Positions 11,954 through 21,102 of a stretch of 64,000 nt of DNA are shown here, piece after piece. The notes below the pieces were generated by a model. That model was given only the letters and a program-made list of their open reading frames with translations. It was not told the DNA's origin and ran no database searches. The stretch is taken from the NCBI GenBank assembly GCA_021776795.1, contig JAJFFC010000008.1, positions 186,001 to 250,000 of the forward strand, written 5' to 3'. This DNA is from Planctomycetota bacterium. Lineage in GTDB: Bacteria; Planctomycetota; UBA1135. The first letter of the stretch is position 1; each line of letters starts with the position of its first letter. The position numbers were made by a program, and so were the translations under genes.

Positions 11954-13354
11954 TTATTCTTCTGGCCTAGCGCAACGTCGGCGGGTGTACACAAAGAAGC
12001 CGAGTCCCGAGACCACAGCACCAATTACGTAGGCCACCGCTGCTGCGGAAACCGGACTCAGCCCGAGTTCACCATGCATTTTCGAGCCAATCCAGACCAG
12101 CGGGACCACCAAACCGAGAGTGCGCACCGCAGCAGCAATCAAGGAAGGCTTCGGTTGCTGCAGACCATCAAAGGTGGCGCGGCATAGCAGGAAGGGGGCC
12201 AGGCCGGCCACGGCAAAAGGTATCCAGCGCAGCGCATTCTGCACCAAGGCCTCGGTGACCTCGGTATCTGACAGCCCGCGAGCCACGAATGGCCCTAGGA
12301 ATAAAGCCACTGGAGTGACCACCGCGACCACATAGACCGCGGCTGCCTTCAGCCCAACACCAAGTTCACGGCGGACCTCTGGCAAGCGGCCCTCGCCCTT
12401 GAGTTTGGCGACCAGTGGCAGCAAGGCCACGCCGGTAGCAATCACTGGCATGGCGAGGAAACGCACCGATTGATCAAAGATGGACCAGGCGGCCAAAGCG
12501 GACGTTGCGTTGGGAACTTCCTTGAGAATGAAGTTGACCGCCATCGACTCCATACCAAGCAGAACGAATCCAAGCGCCGAGGGCACGGCAAGAATCAGAA
12601 TGCCAAAGATGGGGCGTGACAGATGGCCAGGCACCTGCTGATCTGGCTGCGCCATGCGCCGACGCTCATGCCTTGCTGCCCGACTGGAAGCGTAGGCCAA
12701 GCCGGCAAGGCGGCCAAGCACCGTCGACAGGGCAATGCCAAAAATGCCCCAATGAAAGATGAATAGGAAGAGTGAATTCAGCGCGACGTTGGCCAGGCTC
12801 GATGCCAAGCCAGCCCACATCGTGGCGCGAGTGTCTTGATGCGCTTTGACTAGGGAATCGGGAAGGATGGACCAAAAGCTCGACACCGCAGAGCCGGCCA
12901 TGAGCACGGTGGCGTAGATGCGGAATTGGCGGGCAGTGGCCTCTTCCAGGCCAACCATGTCACTCGTGAGCCAAACCACCGCGGCCAAACCAATGAAGAG
13001 GAAGGCCAAGGCGGTAATGATTTGCAGCCCCGCACGTTTGAGCTGGGTCACCTTGGCGCTGGACCCCTCGCCCATGGCGTTGGCGAGCCGGGCGGTGAGT
13101 CCATTGGACGCGCCCACCCAACAGGCCGTCAACAGGAACTCCAGCGGTAGGGTGAGGCCAATCGCCGCAATCGAGGCATCGCCCAGCGAACCTCCTTGGG
13201 AGTCCTGCAACAGTGAGGCAAAGGCCGTGTCGATCCAGGCAAAGGCCGAGCGCAGCCAAAAAGAAATGACCAAGGGCAACGCCAACCACAGCAAGCGAGA
13301 GGGTCGTCGACCGGGGTCCGCTGGCCGGACCGATGGGGTCGACGAAGCTGTCAT
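11954..13354 (-). CDS. MATE family efflux transporter
   Basis: Polytopic; 'TACWVGASNGLTARLANAMGEGSSAKVTQ' and 'VALNSLFLFIFHWGIFGIALSTVLGRLAG' MATE-like. Confidence 0.85.
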   Translation of the reverse strand: MTASSTPSVRPADPGRRPSRLLWLALPLVISFWLRSAFAWIDTAFASLLQDSQGGSLGDASIAAIGLTLPLEFLLTACWVGASNGLTARLANAMGEGSSAKVTQLKRAGLQIITALAFLFIGLAAVVWLTSDMVGLEEATARQFRIYATVLMAGSAVSSFWSILPDSLVKAHQDTRATMWAGLASSLANVALNSLFLFIFHWGIFGIALSTVLGRLAGLAYASSRAARHERRRMAQPDQQVPGHLSRPIFGILILAVPSALGFVLLGMESMAVNFILKEVPNATSALAAWSIFDQSVRFLAMPVIATGVALLPLVAKLKGEGRLPEVRRELGVGLKAAAVYVVAVVTPVALFLGPFVARGLSDTEVTEALVQNALRWIPFAVAGLAPFLLCRATFDGLQQPKPSLIAAAVRTLGLVVPLVWIGSKMHGELGLSPVSAAAVAYVIGAVVSGLGFFVYTRRRCARPEE

Positions 13355-13388
13355 GACAGGAGTGTAGACCGGCGAGCCTTATTTTCTC

Positions 13389-14561
13389 GTGCCCTCTACC
13401 GTCCGCGTACGTCTGCAGGGTATGGAGGAAAGGAGTGCGGAGCGTCTTGCCATGATTGGCTTGCACGCCGTTCCCGGTTTGGGATTGCAAAGGCTAGAGG
13501 CACTATTGCGCCTAGCTGGTTGCGCGCAGGCAGCGGCAGAAGACCTGGCGAAATGGGGGCGACAAATGCGGCCACGCTGGAATCAACAAGTGTCCGCACA
13601 GGAAGTCCGAGAACGCGGGGAGCAGCAACTGGAACAGGCAGCCAAGCATGGCGCCATCATTCTTTGCCGAGGTGAACCGGGTTATCCGCCAGTTCTCGAG
13701 CACCTCAAGCAACCTCCGCCGGTGCTCCATGCTGCAGGAGATCTGCAGCGCTTACCCGGTTCAGAGAATCCATCTTCGCCTTCTGAGGGCCCACGTCGAA
13801 TTTCCATGATTGGCGCCCGTGGGTGCACCCCCTATGGCAAGGAACAGGTACGGCGCTTTGCCCATCATTTCGCCTGGGCTGGTGCGGTGGTGGTTTCTGG
13901 GGCCGCTCGTGGGATTGATTTGCTTGGTCTTTCCGCTGCCCTTGAGGTGCAAGGCAAGGTGATTGCGGTCCTAGGGTCCAGTTTGGACTGCCCCTACCCC
14001 ACCGAAGCCATTCCCGTGCTCGACTATGCTGCCGCCAACCAGAGTTTGGTTTTGAGTGAATTTCCCTTCGGTACCTCGCCTCGTCCGGGGCACTTCCCTC
14101 GGCGAAATCGATTGATTGCCGCTTTGGGTGAATGCACGGTGGTGGTCCAAGCTACCTGTAAATCCGGAACCATGAACACCGTGGATTGGTGCATGCAACT
14201 CAACCGCGAAGTCTTTTCCGTGCCCGGCCCGCTGCAAGATCATGCCTGCAGCGGAACCAATCAGCTCATCGCCGAAGGTGCCCAAGTCGCGCTTTCGCCC
14301 GAACATGTTTTGGCGCAGTTGGAGCAGGGCCTCCTCCCAGAGGAAATGGCAGATCGACCTCCGGTGTACCAGGCCTTGCAAGACCAGGACCTCAATCTGG
14401 CGCAATTGGTCCGGCAATCCGGCCTGACCATGGCTCAGGTCCAGGACCAGGTTCTGGAGTTGGAGCTCAAAGGCCTGGTCGTGCGCCTTCCCGATGGCCG
14501 CTATCATCCTTGTGGCCCTGGTCTCGAGCGCAAGCATCGGCCGCGAGAATCACAGGCCTAA
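13389..14561 (+). CDS. dprA: DNA-processing protein DprA/Smf
   Basis: 'SMIGARGCTPYGKEQVRRFAHHFAWAGAVVVSGAARGIDLLGLSAALE', 'FPRRNRLIAALGECTVVVQATCKSGTMNT', 'PGPLQDHACSGTNQLIAEGAQ'. Confidence 0.93.
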   Translation: MPSTVRVRLQGMEERSAERLAMIGLHAVPGLGLQRLEALLRLAGCAQAAAEDLAKWGRQMRPRWNQQVSAQEVRERGEQQLEQAAKHGAIILCRGEPGYPPVLEHLKQPPPVLHAAGDLQRLPGSENPSSPSEGPRRISMIGARGCTPYGKEQVRRFAHHFAWAGAVVVSGAARGIDLLGLSAALEVQGKVIAVLGSSLDCPYPTEAIPVLDYAAANQSLVLSEFPFGTSPRPGHFPRRNRLIAALGECTVVVQATCKSGTMNTVDWCMQLNREVFSVPGPLQDHACSGTNQLIAEGAQVALSPEHVLAQLEQGLLPEEMADRPPVYQALQDQDLNLAQLVRQSGLTMAQVQDQVLELELKGLVVRLPDGRYHPCGPGLERKHRPRESQA

Positions 14562-14565
14562 GATC

Positions 14566-16296
14566 ATGCTGCGCTGTCTCCTGATTTGCCTTTTGTTCGG
14601 ATTGTCCTCCTGCGGGAAGTCCTCTCCTGCTGGCGGAGCAGATGCACCTCGGGTGGAGAGACTTGGCGAACCCACTGCTCTGGTGGGACAAGCCACAGCA
14701 AGGCCTTCCACCACCCTAAGCCCTTGGTATGGGCAAACGGCCTATGATCCCGAAGCCCCCGCAATCCTGAGCGATCAACGACAGGCTTGGACTGGCGCCG
14801 CCCCCTTGCGCCTGGCTTGGGACTTGGCAGCAAGCACGCAAGGACCGCGCCAACTGAACACCGCGGTGCGCGCGGAGAGTACCAAATGGGAACACGCTTG
14901 GACCGCATCGGTGTTCTGGCAAGAAGAATCTGGAGAGGTGCAACTGTTGTGGCAAGAGAGTATTGCCGCGCAATACGAAGCCGCACATTCTCCATCGTGG
15001 AACGCTGCCCAGGTATCCTTGCCACAAGGTGCAGGCACTTTGATTTTGGGAGCGCAATGGGAGAACCCAGGGCTTGCAGCACAAAGTGGACTGCGTGTGG
15101 CCTGGCAACGGCCTGAGGTTTTTCCCTCCAACGGAGCGCGGGAACTACCTGACATCGTTCTCATCAGCATTGACACCTTGCGCCACGATGTTCTTACAGA
15201 AATGCCACAACTCCAAGCCCTGATGGACGAAGGCTGGCAGTGGCAAGAGGCTTATGCCCCCAGCAACTGGACGCTTCCGGCCATGGCGTCTTTGTTTACC
15301 GGCCTGGGTGTCGACGAACATGGCGTAGGGCGGGGTCCTTTTGCCGCATCTGCTACCGGGAAAGCAGAGAACCGCGCCTTCCGTTCGCTGCAACAGGTAC
15401 CGACCATTGCCGAAGTCTTACATGCACAGGGCTATGCCACCGGGATGTGGCACCAGAACCCCTTCCTGGAAGCATGGTCTGGTTTGGACTTGGGTTTTGA
15501 GCGTTATGTGCGATGCGCCGATCGCCCGCTGTCCGCGGCAGCCGACGCCTGGCAATGGTGGCAGCAACAAAGCAGTTCACGCTTCTTGGTGCTACATGAG
15601 TTCACCCCCCACTACCCCTATGCGCCCAACTGGCAAGGAGTCCCCGATCCTCTGGCCGACCTTCCGACGGCTTCTTGGTTTGGCGCGGACCTGACGCCGC
15701 AAGAGCGTATGCGTCGTTTTTCTTTGCCTTCCGAGCAGCAAGAAGCCGTGCGCGCCCGCTACCGGCATCAACTGCATGCCTTAGACCAAGCCCTGTCGGA
15801 CATGATCGCAAAGTTGCGAGCTTCCTCTCCACAGTGCGTCATCTTGATTCACGCCGATCATGGTGAAGAGCTTTGGGATGATGGCCGCTTCGAACATGGC
15901 TTTGGCTTCAATGACAGCGTGACGCGCGTGCCACTGGCCATCATTTGGCCAAAGGAATTAGAGCCTGCAGTAGGGCACGGACCTGCACCAGCGCATCACT
16001 TGCTCACTCTTTGTTTGGAGCTACTGCAAGAGCGCCGCGGGCTCTCTGCCGGAGATTTTCCACAGAGTGCACTCCGGAGTACCTCCGGAATGGCGCCCCA
16101 AGGCGGCCAGACGTCTTTGCACATAGGCGCACCTCTCTATCGCAGCCTGGTCGGAGGCCGCTCCTGGAGTGCAACCGAAGGCTGGGAAGACCTCCCCTTT
16201 GACGGCAGGGGGAGCCAGGGCTTAGAAGCGCAGCTGCCTCTAGGCACCGCACAACAACTGGTGGAGCTCGGCTATACCGGCGAAGTGAGCGACTAA
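14566..16296 (+). CDS. Sulfatase-like (alkaline phosphatase superfamily) lipoprotein
   Basis: 'LLFGLSSCGK' lipobox; 'PDIVLISIDTLRHD', 'YAPSNWTLPAMASLFTG', 'IHADHGEELWDDGRFEHGFGF'; start trimmed to ATG 14566. Confidence 0.85.
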   Translation: MLRCLLICLLFGLSSCGKSSPAGGADAPRVERLGEPTALVGQATARPSTTLSPWYGQTAYDPEAPAILSDQRQAWTGAAPLRLAWDLAASTQGPRQLNTAVRAESTKWEHAWTASVFWQEESGEVQLLWQESIAAQYEAAHSPSWNAAQVSLPQGAGTLILGAQWENPGLAAQSGLRVAWQRPEVFPSNGARELPDIVLISIDTLRHDVLTEMPQLQALMDEGWQWQEAYAPSNWTLPAMASLFTGLGVDEHGVGRGPFAASATGKAENRAFRSLQQVPTIAEVLHAQGYATGMWHQNPFLEAWSGLDLGFERYVRCADRPLSAAADAWQWWQQQSSSRFLVLHEFTPHYPYAPNWQGVPDPLADLPTASWFGADLTPQERMRRFSLPSEQQEAVRARYRHQLHALDQALSDMIAKLRASSPQCVILIHADHGEELWDDGRFEHGFGFNDSVTRVPLAIIWPKELEPAVGHGPAPAHHLLTLCLELLQERRGLSAGDFPQSALRSTSGMAPQGGQTSLHIGAPLYRSLVGGRSWSATEGWEDLPFDGRGSQGLEAQLPLGTAQQLVELGYTGEVSD

Positions 16297-16321
16297 ACGC
16301 ACCATTCACCGATTCTCTGGC

Positions 16322-16525
16322 TTATCCGCTTGGGAGCAACACGCCGACGCTAACCCAATAGGCAATCAACGCAAGAACCAGGACCGCCAAAAAAAAGTTG
16401 AGGCCGCGGCGCAAAGCTCCGCGCAAAATGAGTGCGGGTTCTTCATCGCGGTAGCAGGACAACACCACTCCCAAAGAAGCGCTGAAGCAAATCAGCAACA
16501 GCATCATGACCCAGGGGGAAATCAT
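16322..16525 (-). CDS. Small two-TM membrane protein
   Basis: 67 aa, two hydrophobic segments; overlaps the start/stop of the adjacent membrane protein. Confidence 0.6.
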   Translation of the reverse strand: MISPWVMMLLLICFSASLGVVLSCYRDEEPALILRGALRRGLNFFLAVLVLALIAYWVSVGVLLPSG

Positions 16526-17424
16526 GCTGGTGCCTCCGCCTCGGGCTTGGGCTTGGGCTTGGGCTTGGGCTCAACGGCCTTCGCCTGAGAGGCGAGATAT
16601 GGGCCTGGTGTCTTGGACAGCCAGTCCGTCTCCGCGCGATGGAAGGCATCGAGCGCGGCAATCACATTGAAGAAACCCGCAGATGTCGTGAACAGCAAGC
16701 CGGCGTCGATGTAGGGCGGCACGCCGGTGTAACGCACACCGCTTGCGGCCAGGGAAGCCAGCCAAGCTGGAAGGCCCAAAAGCATTTGCCCCACCCAGTA
16801 GTAAGGGTGCCGTTGGCGATCAAGATCCCCAAACTCTCCCAGAAGCAAGCCAATGAAAAACAGGCCGAAAATCGCGATCGCGAGGGCAACTGCCTTAAAG
16901 CAACGCCCGGTCATCCAGTGGCCTAGGCCCGGGAAAATCAAGGTGGCCAATGCCACCTGCCCTGGGTGCCATCTTGGTTTTTCAGCTGCCGGGTGGAGGA
17001 TTTCGGAATGGACAATGGTTTGGCCAGCGGCATGCGCGGCGCAAAACATGGCGAGCACGCCGGAGGCGGCACTCAATAGGTAGCCCAAGTGGCGCCAGGG
17101 CAAGTGCTCGGGAGTGGTGCCGCCAATTTCCACACTGGGATAGACTCGCGCCAAAATCTGCGTGGTCAAAAAGTTAGAGCCTTCCGGAATCTGCAACCAA
17201 ATCAAGGTGCTGTCCCCAAATCCAAAGGGGCGGCCGAAATCGAACTGGGTATTGCCTGCCAGAGTCAGCCCGACCACCAAAAGGATTTGGCAGGTGAGAA
17301 ACCAAATCAGGGCGTCGCGCTTACGATCGGCCAAGAAATGAGCCAAGCCAGGAATCAGTAGCGACCAACCCACGGCGGCAGCAATGCGTTCGCGCGTAGG
17401 CTTGGCGGGAGAGGGCTCAGTCAT
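16522..17424 (-). CDS. Multi-pass membrane protein with C-terminal PKPKPKPKP tail
   Basis: Several hydrophobic stretches ('GWSLLIPGLAHFLADRKRDALIWFLTCQILLVVGL'); no confident family call. Confidence 0.65.
   Translation of the reverse strand: MTEPSPAKPTRERIAAAVGWSLLIPGLAHFLADRKRDALIWFLTCQILLVVGLTLAGNTQFDFGRPFGFGDSTLIWLQIPEGSNFLTTQILARVYPSVEIGGTTPEHLPWRHLGYLLSAASGVLAMFCAAHAAGQTIVHSEILHPAAEKPRWHPGQVALATLIFPGLGHWMTGRCFKAVALAIAIFGLFFIGLLLGEFGDLDRQRHPYYWVGQMLLGLPAWLASLAASGVRYTGVPPYIDAGLLFTTSAGFFNVIAALDAFHRAETDWLSKTPGPYLASQAKAVEPKPKPKPKPEAEAPA
16543..16571 (-). repeat. GGGCTT hexanucleotide tandem repeat (about 4.8 copies)
   Basis: Direct reading gggcttgggcttgggcttgggcttgggct; encodes the (PK)n tail. 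Confidence 0.95.
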
Positions 17425-17514
17425 GAAGGGAGGATTCTCTCAGAGCCGCGGCACAATGCCAAACCTCGGCCAGCGTGAGGAGAGATGCGCCCAGTCGCCC
17501 AGTAGAATCTCAGA

Positions 17515-17952
17515 ATGGCCCTTGTGGACTCCCCTTACCGCATCCTGTATCGCGATGTCGACCAGATGGGCGTGCTGTACTACAGCCGCTATCTGGATCT
17601 GTTTGAAATGGGACGCACGGAATGGGCACGGGCCCAGGGCTTCTCCTACCGGGACATGGAAGAGGTGCTCGGCCTGATGTTGCCGGTCACGGAGGCCTCA
17701 TGCCGCTACCTATCTGGATTGCGCTTCGACGAAATAGCCATCGTCCGCACCGGAATCGCTGCCTGGTCGCGCTTGACCATCCGCTACCACTTCGAGGTGT
17801 TCGAGGAGCAGAGCCAACGCCTCTGCGCTACAGGGGAGGTGGAATTGGCCTGTTTGACCCGAGATGGTGAGAAGCCGCACCCTCTACCGGATTCCTTTGT
17901 CCAGATTTTGGGCACTATCGCTGCCGATAAGAAGGGCCGCAAGCGCAATTAA
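17515..17952 (+). CDS. Acyl-CoA thioesterase, 4HBT/YbgC-like hot-dog fold
   Basis: 'YRDVDQMGVLYYSRYLDLFEMGRTEW' motif. Confidence 0.9.
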   Translation: MALVDSPYRILYRDVDQMGVLYYSRYLDLFEMGRTEWARAQGFSYRDMEEVLGLMLPVTEASCRYLSGLRFDEIAIVRTGIAAWSRLTIRYHFEVFEEQSQRLCATGEVELACLTRDGEKPHPLPDSFVQILGTIAADKKGRKRN

Positions 17953-17956
17953 GGCC

Positions 17957-17984
17957 AATTATTCGGCGATTATGCCGAATAATT
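17957..17984. promoter_or_regulatory. Perfect inverted repeat AATTATTCGGC-gattat-GCCGAATAATT upstream of iscR-like gene
   Basis: 11-bp arms, 6-nt spacer, intergenic between 4HBT gene and the Rrf2 gene; a further direct ATTCGGC half-site at 17997-18003. Confidence 0.6.
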
Positions 17985-18050
17985 CAGATTCGCTGGATTC
18001 GGCAAGCTTTGCTGTCGAAAGAGCACTAATAGCATGCTAAATTACCACTC

Positions 18051-18521
18051 ATGCTGCGACTCACCAAACGCTCTGAATACGGCTTGATGGCCCTGGCCTT
18101 AATGGCCCAGGCTGGTCAGGAGTATTGCAGCGTGCGCACCATCGTGGATGAGCTCAAAGTGCCACGCAGGCTCCTTGCCGAGGTCCTCAAAGAGCTCTCA
18201 CGCGCCAGCCTCGTCGAGGCGGTCCGTGGCCCCGGTGGCGGCTATCGCCTCACCTCTGACCCTAAGAGCCTCAGCCTCGAAACCGTGGTCGAAATCCTCG
18301 AGGGCCCCGTCAAAGTCAGCGATTGCGCTGACGGCGGCCGCTGCGATTACTCGCCCTCCTGCACCATCCAAAGCGGCATCCATCGTGTTGCCGATCGCAT
18401 CAAATCGGTGCTTGCTGATTACACGCTTGCGGAATTGGTCGAGGGTTCGCCCCATCCCCACGAACAGGCGGCGGCCAAGGAAAGCCCCGCTCAAACTTCG
18501 TCCACTAGCCTCGCAGTCTGA
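18051..18521 (+). CDS. iscR: Rrf2-family regulator, IscR-like, with Cys triad
   Basis: Rrf2 HTH 'LTKRSEYGLMALALMAQ', 'VRGPGGGYRL', cluster ligands C-x5-C-x5-C (CADGGRCDYSPSC). Confidence 0.9.
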   Translation: MLRLTKRSEYGLMALALMAQAGQEYCSVRTIVDELKVPRRLLAEVLKELSRASLVEAVRGPGGGYRLTSDPKSLSLETVVEILEGPVKVSDCADGGRCDYSPSCTIQSGIHRVADRIKSVLADYTLAELVEGSPHPHEQAAAKESPAQTSSTSLAV

Positions 18522-18527
18522 GCCACC

Positions 18528-19751
18528 ATGAGCCAGCCACAACGCCGCATCTATCTCGACTACCAGGCCACCACTCCGGTAGATCCTCAGGTTCTGGACA
18601 CCATGATGCCCTACCTTCAGGGCTCTTTTGGTAACTCTGCCTCGCGCAACCATGCCTTCGGCTGGGAAGCGGAAAAAGCAGTGGACCAAGCACGCGAAAC
18701 GCTGGCTGCGGGAATCGGTGCCAAGGCGCGCGAAATCGTCTTCACCAGTGGCGCCACGGAATCGAACAACCTTGCGATCCTTGGTGCCGCACGCATGTAC
18801 GCCCCTAAGGGCAAGCACCTGATTACCTGCGCCACCGAGCACAAGGCAATCCTCGACCCCGCGCTGTTCCTCGAGAACCAAGGCTGGGATGTCACTGTTC
18901 TTGCGGTAGACGAAAAGGGTCACATTAGCCTCGAAGAACTCGTCGCTGCCATCCGCGAAGACACCGTGCTGATTTCCATCATGCACGGCAACAACGAAGT
19001 CGGCACCTTGCACGACATCGCCGCGATTGGCGCCATCTGCCGGGAACGTGGCGTGTTGTTCCATACCGATGCCACGCAAACGCTCGGCAAGGAAGAGATC
19101 GATGTCAACTCCATGAATATCGATTTGCTTTCGGCTTCTGCGCACAAGATGTACGGCCCGAAAGGCGTCGGCATGTTGTACGTGCGCCGCCGCGCACCCC
19201 GCGTGCGCCTCGAGCCTATTGTGCACGGCGGTGGTCATGAGCGCGGACTGCGTTCAGGAACCATGAATGTGCCCGGTGTGGTGGGCATGGCAGAAGCCTT
19301 GCGCCAATGCCAAGTCCAACGCGAACAAGAGCAAGCGCGCATCGGCGGTTTGCGTGATCGCCTGCAAGAGCTCCTCACCGATGCTCTCGACTACACCCAA
19401 ATCAACGGCGACGTCGAAAGCCGCTTGGCTTGCAACCTCAACATCAGCTTTGCTTATGTCGAGGGTGAATCCATGCTCATGGGCATGGACGGGATTGCCG
19501 TCAGTAGCGGCTCTGCCTGTACTTCGGCAAGTCTGGAACCGAGCTATGTGTTGCGCGCCCTCGGCGTCGGCGATGAACTCGCCCACAGCTCGATTCGTTT
19601 CTCTCTCGGTCGCTTTACCACTCTCGAAGAAGTGGAAGAAGCTGCTGCATGTACCATCTCCGCCGTGCGCCGCCTGCGCGAGATGTCTCCTCTCTACGAA
19701 ATGGCCATGGAAGGTGTGGATCTTTCCAAGGTTCAGTGGAGTGGCCACTAG
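18528..19751 (+). CDS. iscS: Cysteine desulfurase IscS
   Basis: '[22 protein letters not shown]', PLP Lys '[14 protein letters not shown]', active Cys '[21 protein letters not shown]'. Confidence 0.95.
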   Translation: MSQPQRRIYLDYQATTPVDPQVLDTMMPYLQGSFGNSASRNHAFGWEAEKAVDQARETLAAGIGAKAREIVFTSGATESNNLAILGAARMYAPKGKHLITCATEHKAILDPALFLENQGWDVTVLAVDEKGHISLEELVAAIREDTVLISIMHGNNEVGTLHDIAAIGAICRERGVLFHTDATQTLGKEEIDVNSMNIDLLSASAHKMYGPKGVGMLYVRRRAPRVRLEPIVHGGGHERGLRSGTMNVPGVVGMAEALRQCQVQREQEQARIGGLRDRLQELLTDALDYTQINGDVESRLACNLNISFAYVEGESMLMGMDGIAVSSGSACTSASLEPSYVLRALGVGDELAHSSIRFSLGRFTTLEEVEEAAACTISAVRRLREMSPLYEMAMEGVDLSKVQWSGH

Positions 19752-19768
19752 GCGAGCAATCTAAAACC

Positions 19769-20179
19769 ATGGCCTACAGCGATAAAGTCATTGACCATTA
19801 CGAGAACCCACGCAACGTGGGTTCACTCGACAAGGACAGCCAAGATGTCGGTACCGGCATTGTGGGCGCGCCCGAATGCGGCGACGTCATGAAGCTGCAA
19901 ATCCAAGTCGAAGAGGGCGTCATCAAAGATGCCAAGTTCAAAACCTTTGGTTGCGGCTCGGCGATTGCGTCCTCAAGTCTTGCCACCGAATGGTTGAAAG
20001 GGCGCTCGGTAGAAGACGCGCAAAAGATTCGCAATGTCGACATTGTGGAAGAGCTGGCTCTGCCGCCAGTCAAAATCCACTGCTCTGTCCTCGCCGAAGA
20101 TGCCATCCGCCAGGCGCTTGCCGACTACCAGAACAAGCAAGGCGAAACTGCCCCAGTGGCAGCCAAAGAGGAAGCCTAA
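19769..20179 (+). CDS. iscU: Fe-S scaffold protein IscU
   Basis: 'YSDKVIDHYENPRNVGSLD', 'GAPECGDVMKLQIQV', 'FKTFGCGSAIASSS', 'KIHCSVLAEDAI'; start trimmed to 19769. Confidence 0.95.
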   Translation: MAYSDKVIDHYENPRNVGSLDKDSQDVGTGIVGAPECGDVMKLQIQVEEGVIKDAKFKTFGCGSAIASSSLATEWLKGRSVEDAQKIRNVDIVEELALPPVKIHCSVLAEDAIRQALADYQNKQGETAPVAAKEEA

Positions 20180-20523
20180 TGGAACAAACCGAAACCAAAC
20201 TCTCGATCTCGCCCGAGGCGATTGAAGAGGTCAAGCGCCTCATCGCAGAGAACAACCTGCCCGACACGGCGGGCGTGCGCGTTGGCGTGCGTGGCGGCGG
20301 CTGTTCCGGCTTTACCTACACCCTGAACTTTGACAAGAAAGAGGCCAGCGGAGATGTGGTCATGGAGTTCGGTGACGTGCGTTTGTTCGTCGACCCCAAG
20401 TCCCTGTTGTATCTCAACGGCACCACCCTGGAGTACACCTCCGGGCTACAAGGCAAGGGCTTTCAGTTCGTCAATCCGAACGCCAGCAGCACTTGCGGCT
20501 GCGGCGAGTCCTTCTCGGTTTAA
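20179..20523 (+). CDS. iscA: IscA/ErpA-type A-type Fe-S carrier
   Basis: 'GVRGGGCSGFTYTLNF', 'SSTCGCGESFSV'; start at 20179 overlapping iscU stop. Confidence 0.93.
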   Translation: MEQTETKLSISPEAIEEVKRLIAENNLPDTAGVRVGVRGGGCSGFTYTLNFDKKEASGDVVMEFGDVRLFVDPKSLLYLNGTTLEYTSGLQGKGFQFVNPNASSTCGCGESFSV

Positions 20524-20574
20524 GGCAACGCGGCACGCCTACCGTGCCCTCTTGTACATCCCCACAGGAGTTTA

Positions 20575-21102
20575 GTGATGCCCGCCGACGACCCCTTTCG
20601 TCTGCTTGAATTGCCACGACGCTATTCCCTTACCGACGGGGAAATGAGCGCTGCCCTGCGCAAGGCAGGCATGGCGTGGCACCCGGACCGCTTTGCCTTA
20701 GCTTCAGCGGAGGAACGTGACCACGCCGAACAGCGCATGGCAGACCTCAACGAAGCCTTCGAGCAGTTGGCTGACCCGCTCCACCGCATCGCACTTCTCC
20801 TAGAGCTCGATGCCAAGAACAGCACGGCATCGCCCGCCTTCCTCATGGAAATGATGGAATTCCGCGAAGACTTGGCCTCGGCACAGGACGCTGGACAAAA
20901 CGACAAAGTGATCAGCTTACTGCAGCAACTGGGCGAGGATTACCAAGTGAGATTGGATCGCCTCGGCGAAGCGGCGGAATCCGTGAGTCAAGGGCAATCC
21001 ACAAACGCAACCCGCGAATCTCTAGGTGCCCTGTTTACGGAAGCGACCTACCTTCGACAAAGCCGCGAAGAGTTAGCGCGGCAGAGCAGACCAACCCCAT
21101 GA
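20575..21102 (+). CDS. hscB: Fe-S assembly J-domain co-chaperone HscB
   Basis: J-domain 'WHPDRF'; '[20 protein letters not shown]'; synteny with hscA. Confidence 0.9.
   Translation: MMPADDPFRLLELPRRYSLTDGEMSAALRKAGMAWHPDRFALASAEERDHAEQRMADLNEAFEQLADPLHRIALLLELDAKNSTASPAFLMEMMEFREDLASAQDAGQNDKVISLLQQLGEDYQVRLDRLGEAAESVSQGQSTNATRESLGALFTEATYLRQSREELARQSRPTP

Noticed and set aside
18198-19238. 346-aa minus-strand ORF opposite iscR/iscS
   Set aside because: Overlaps two confidently identified genes; no motif
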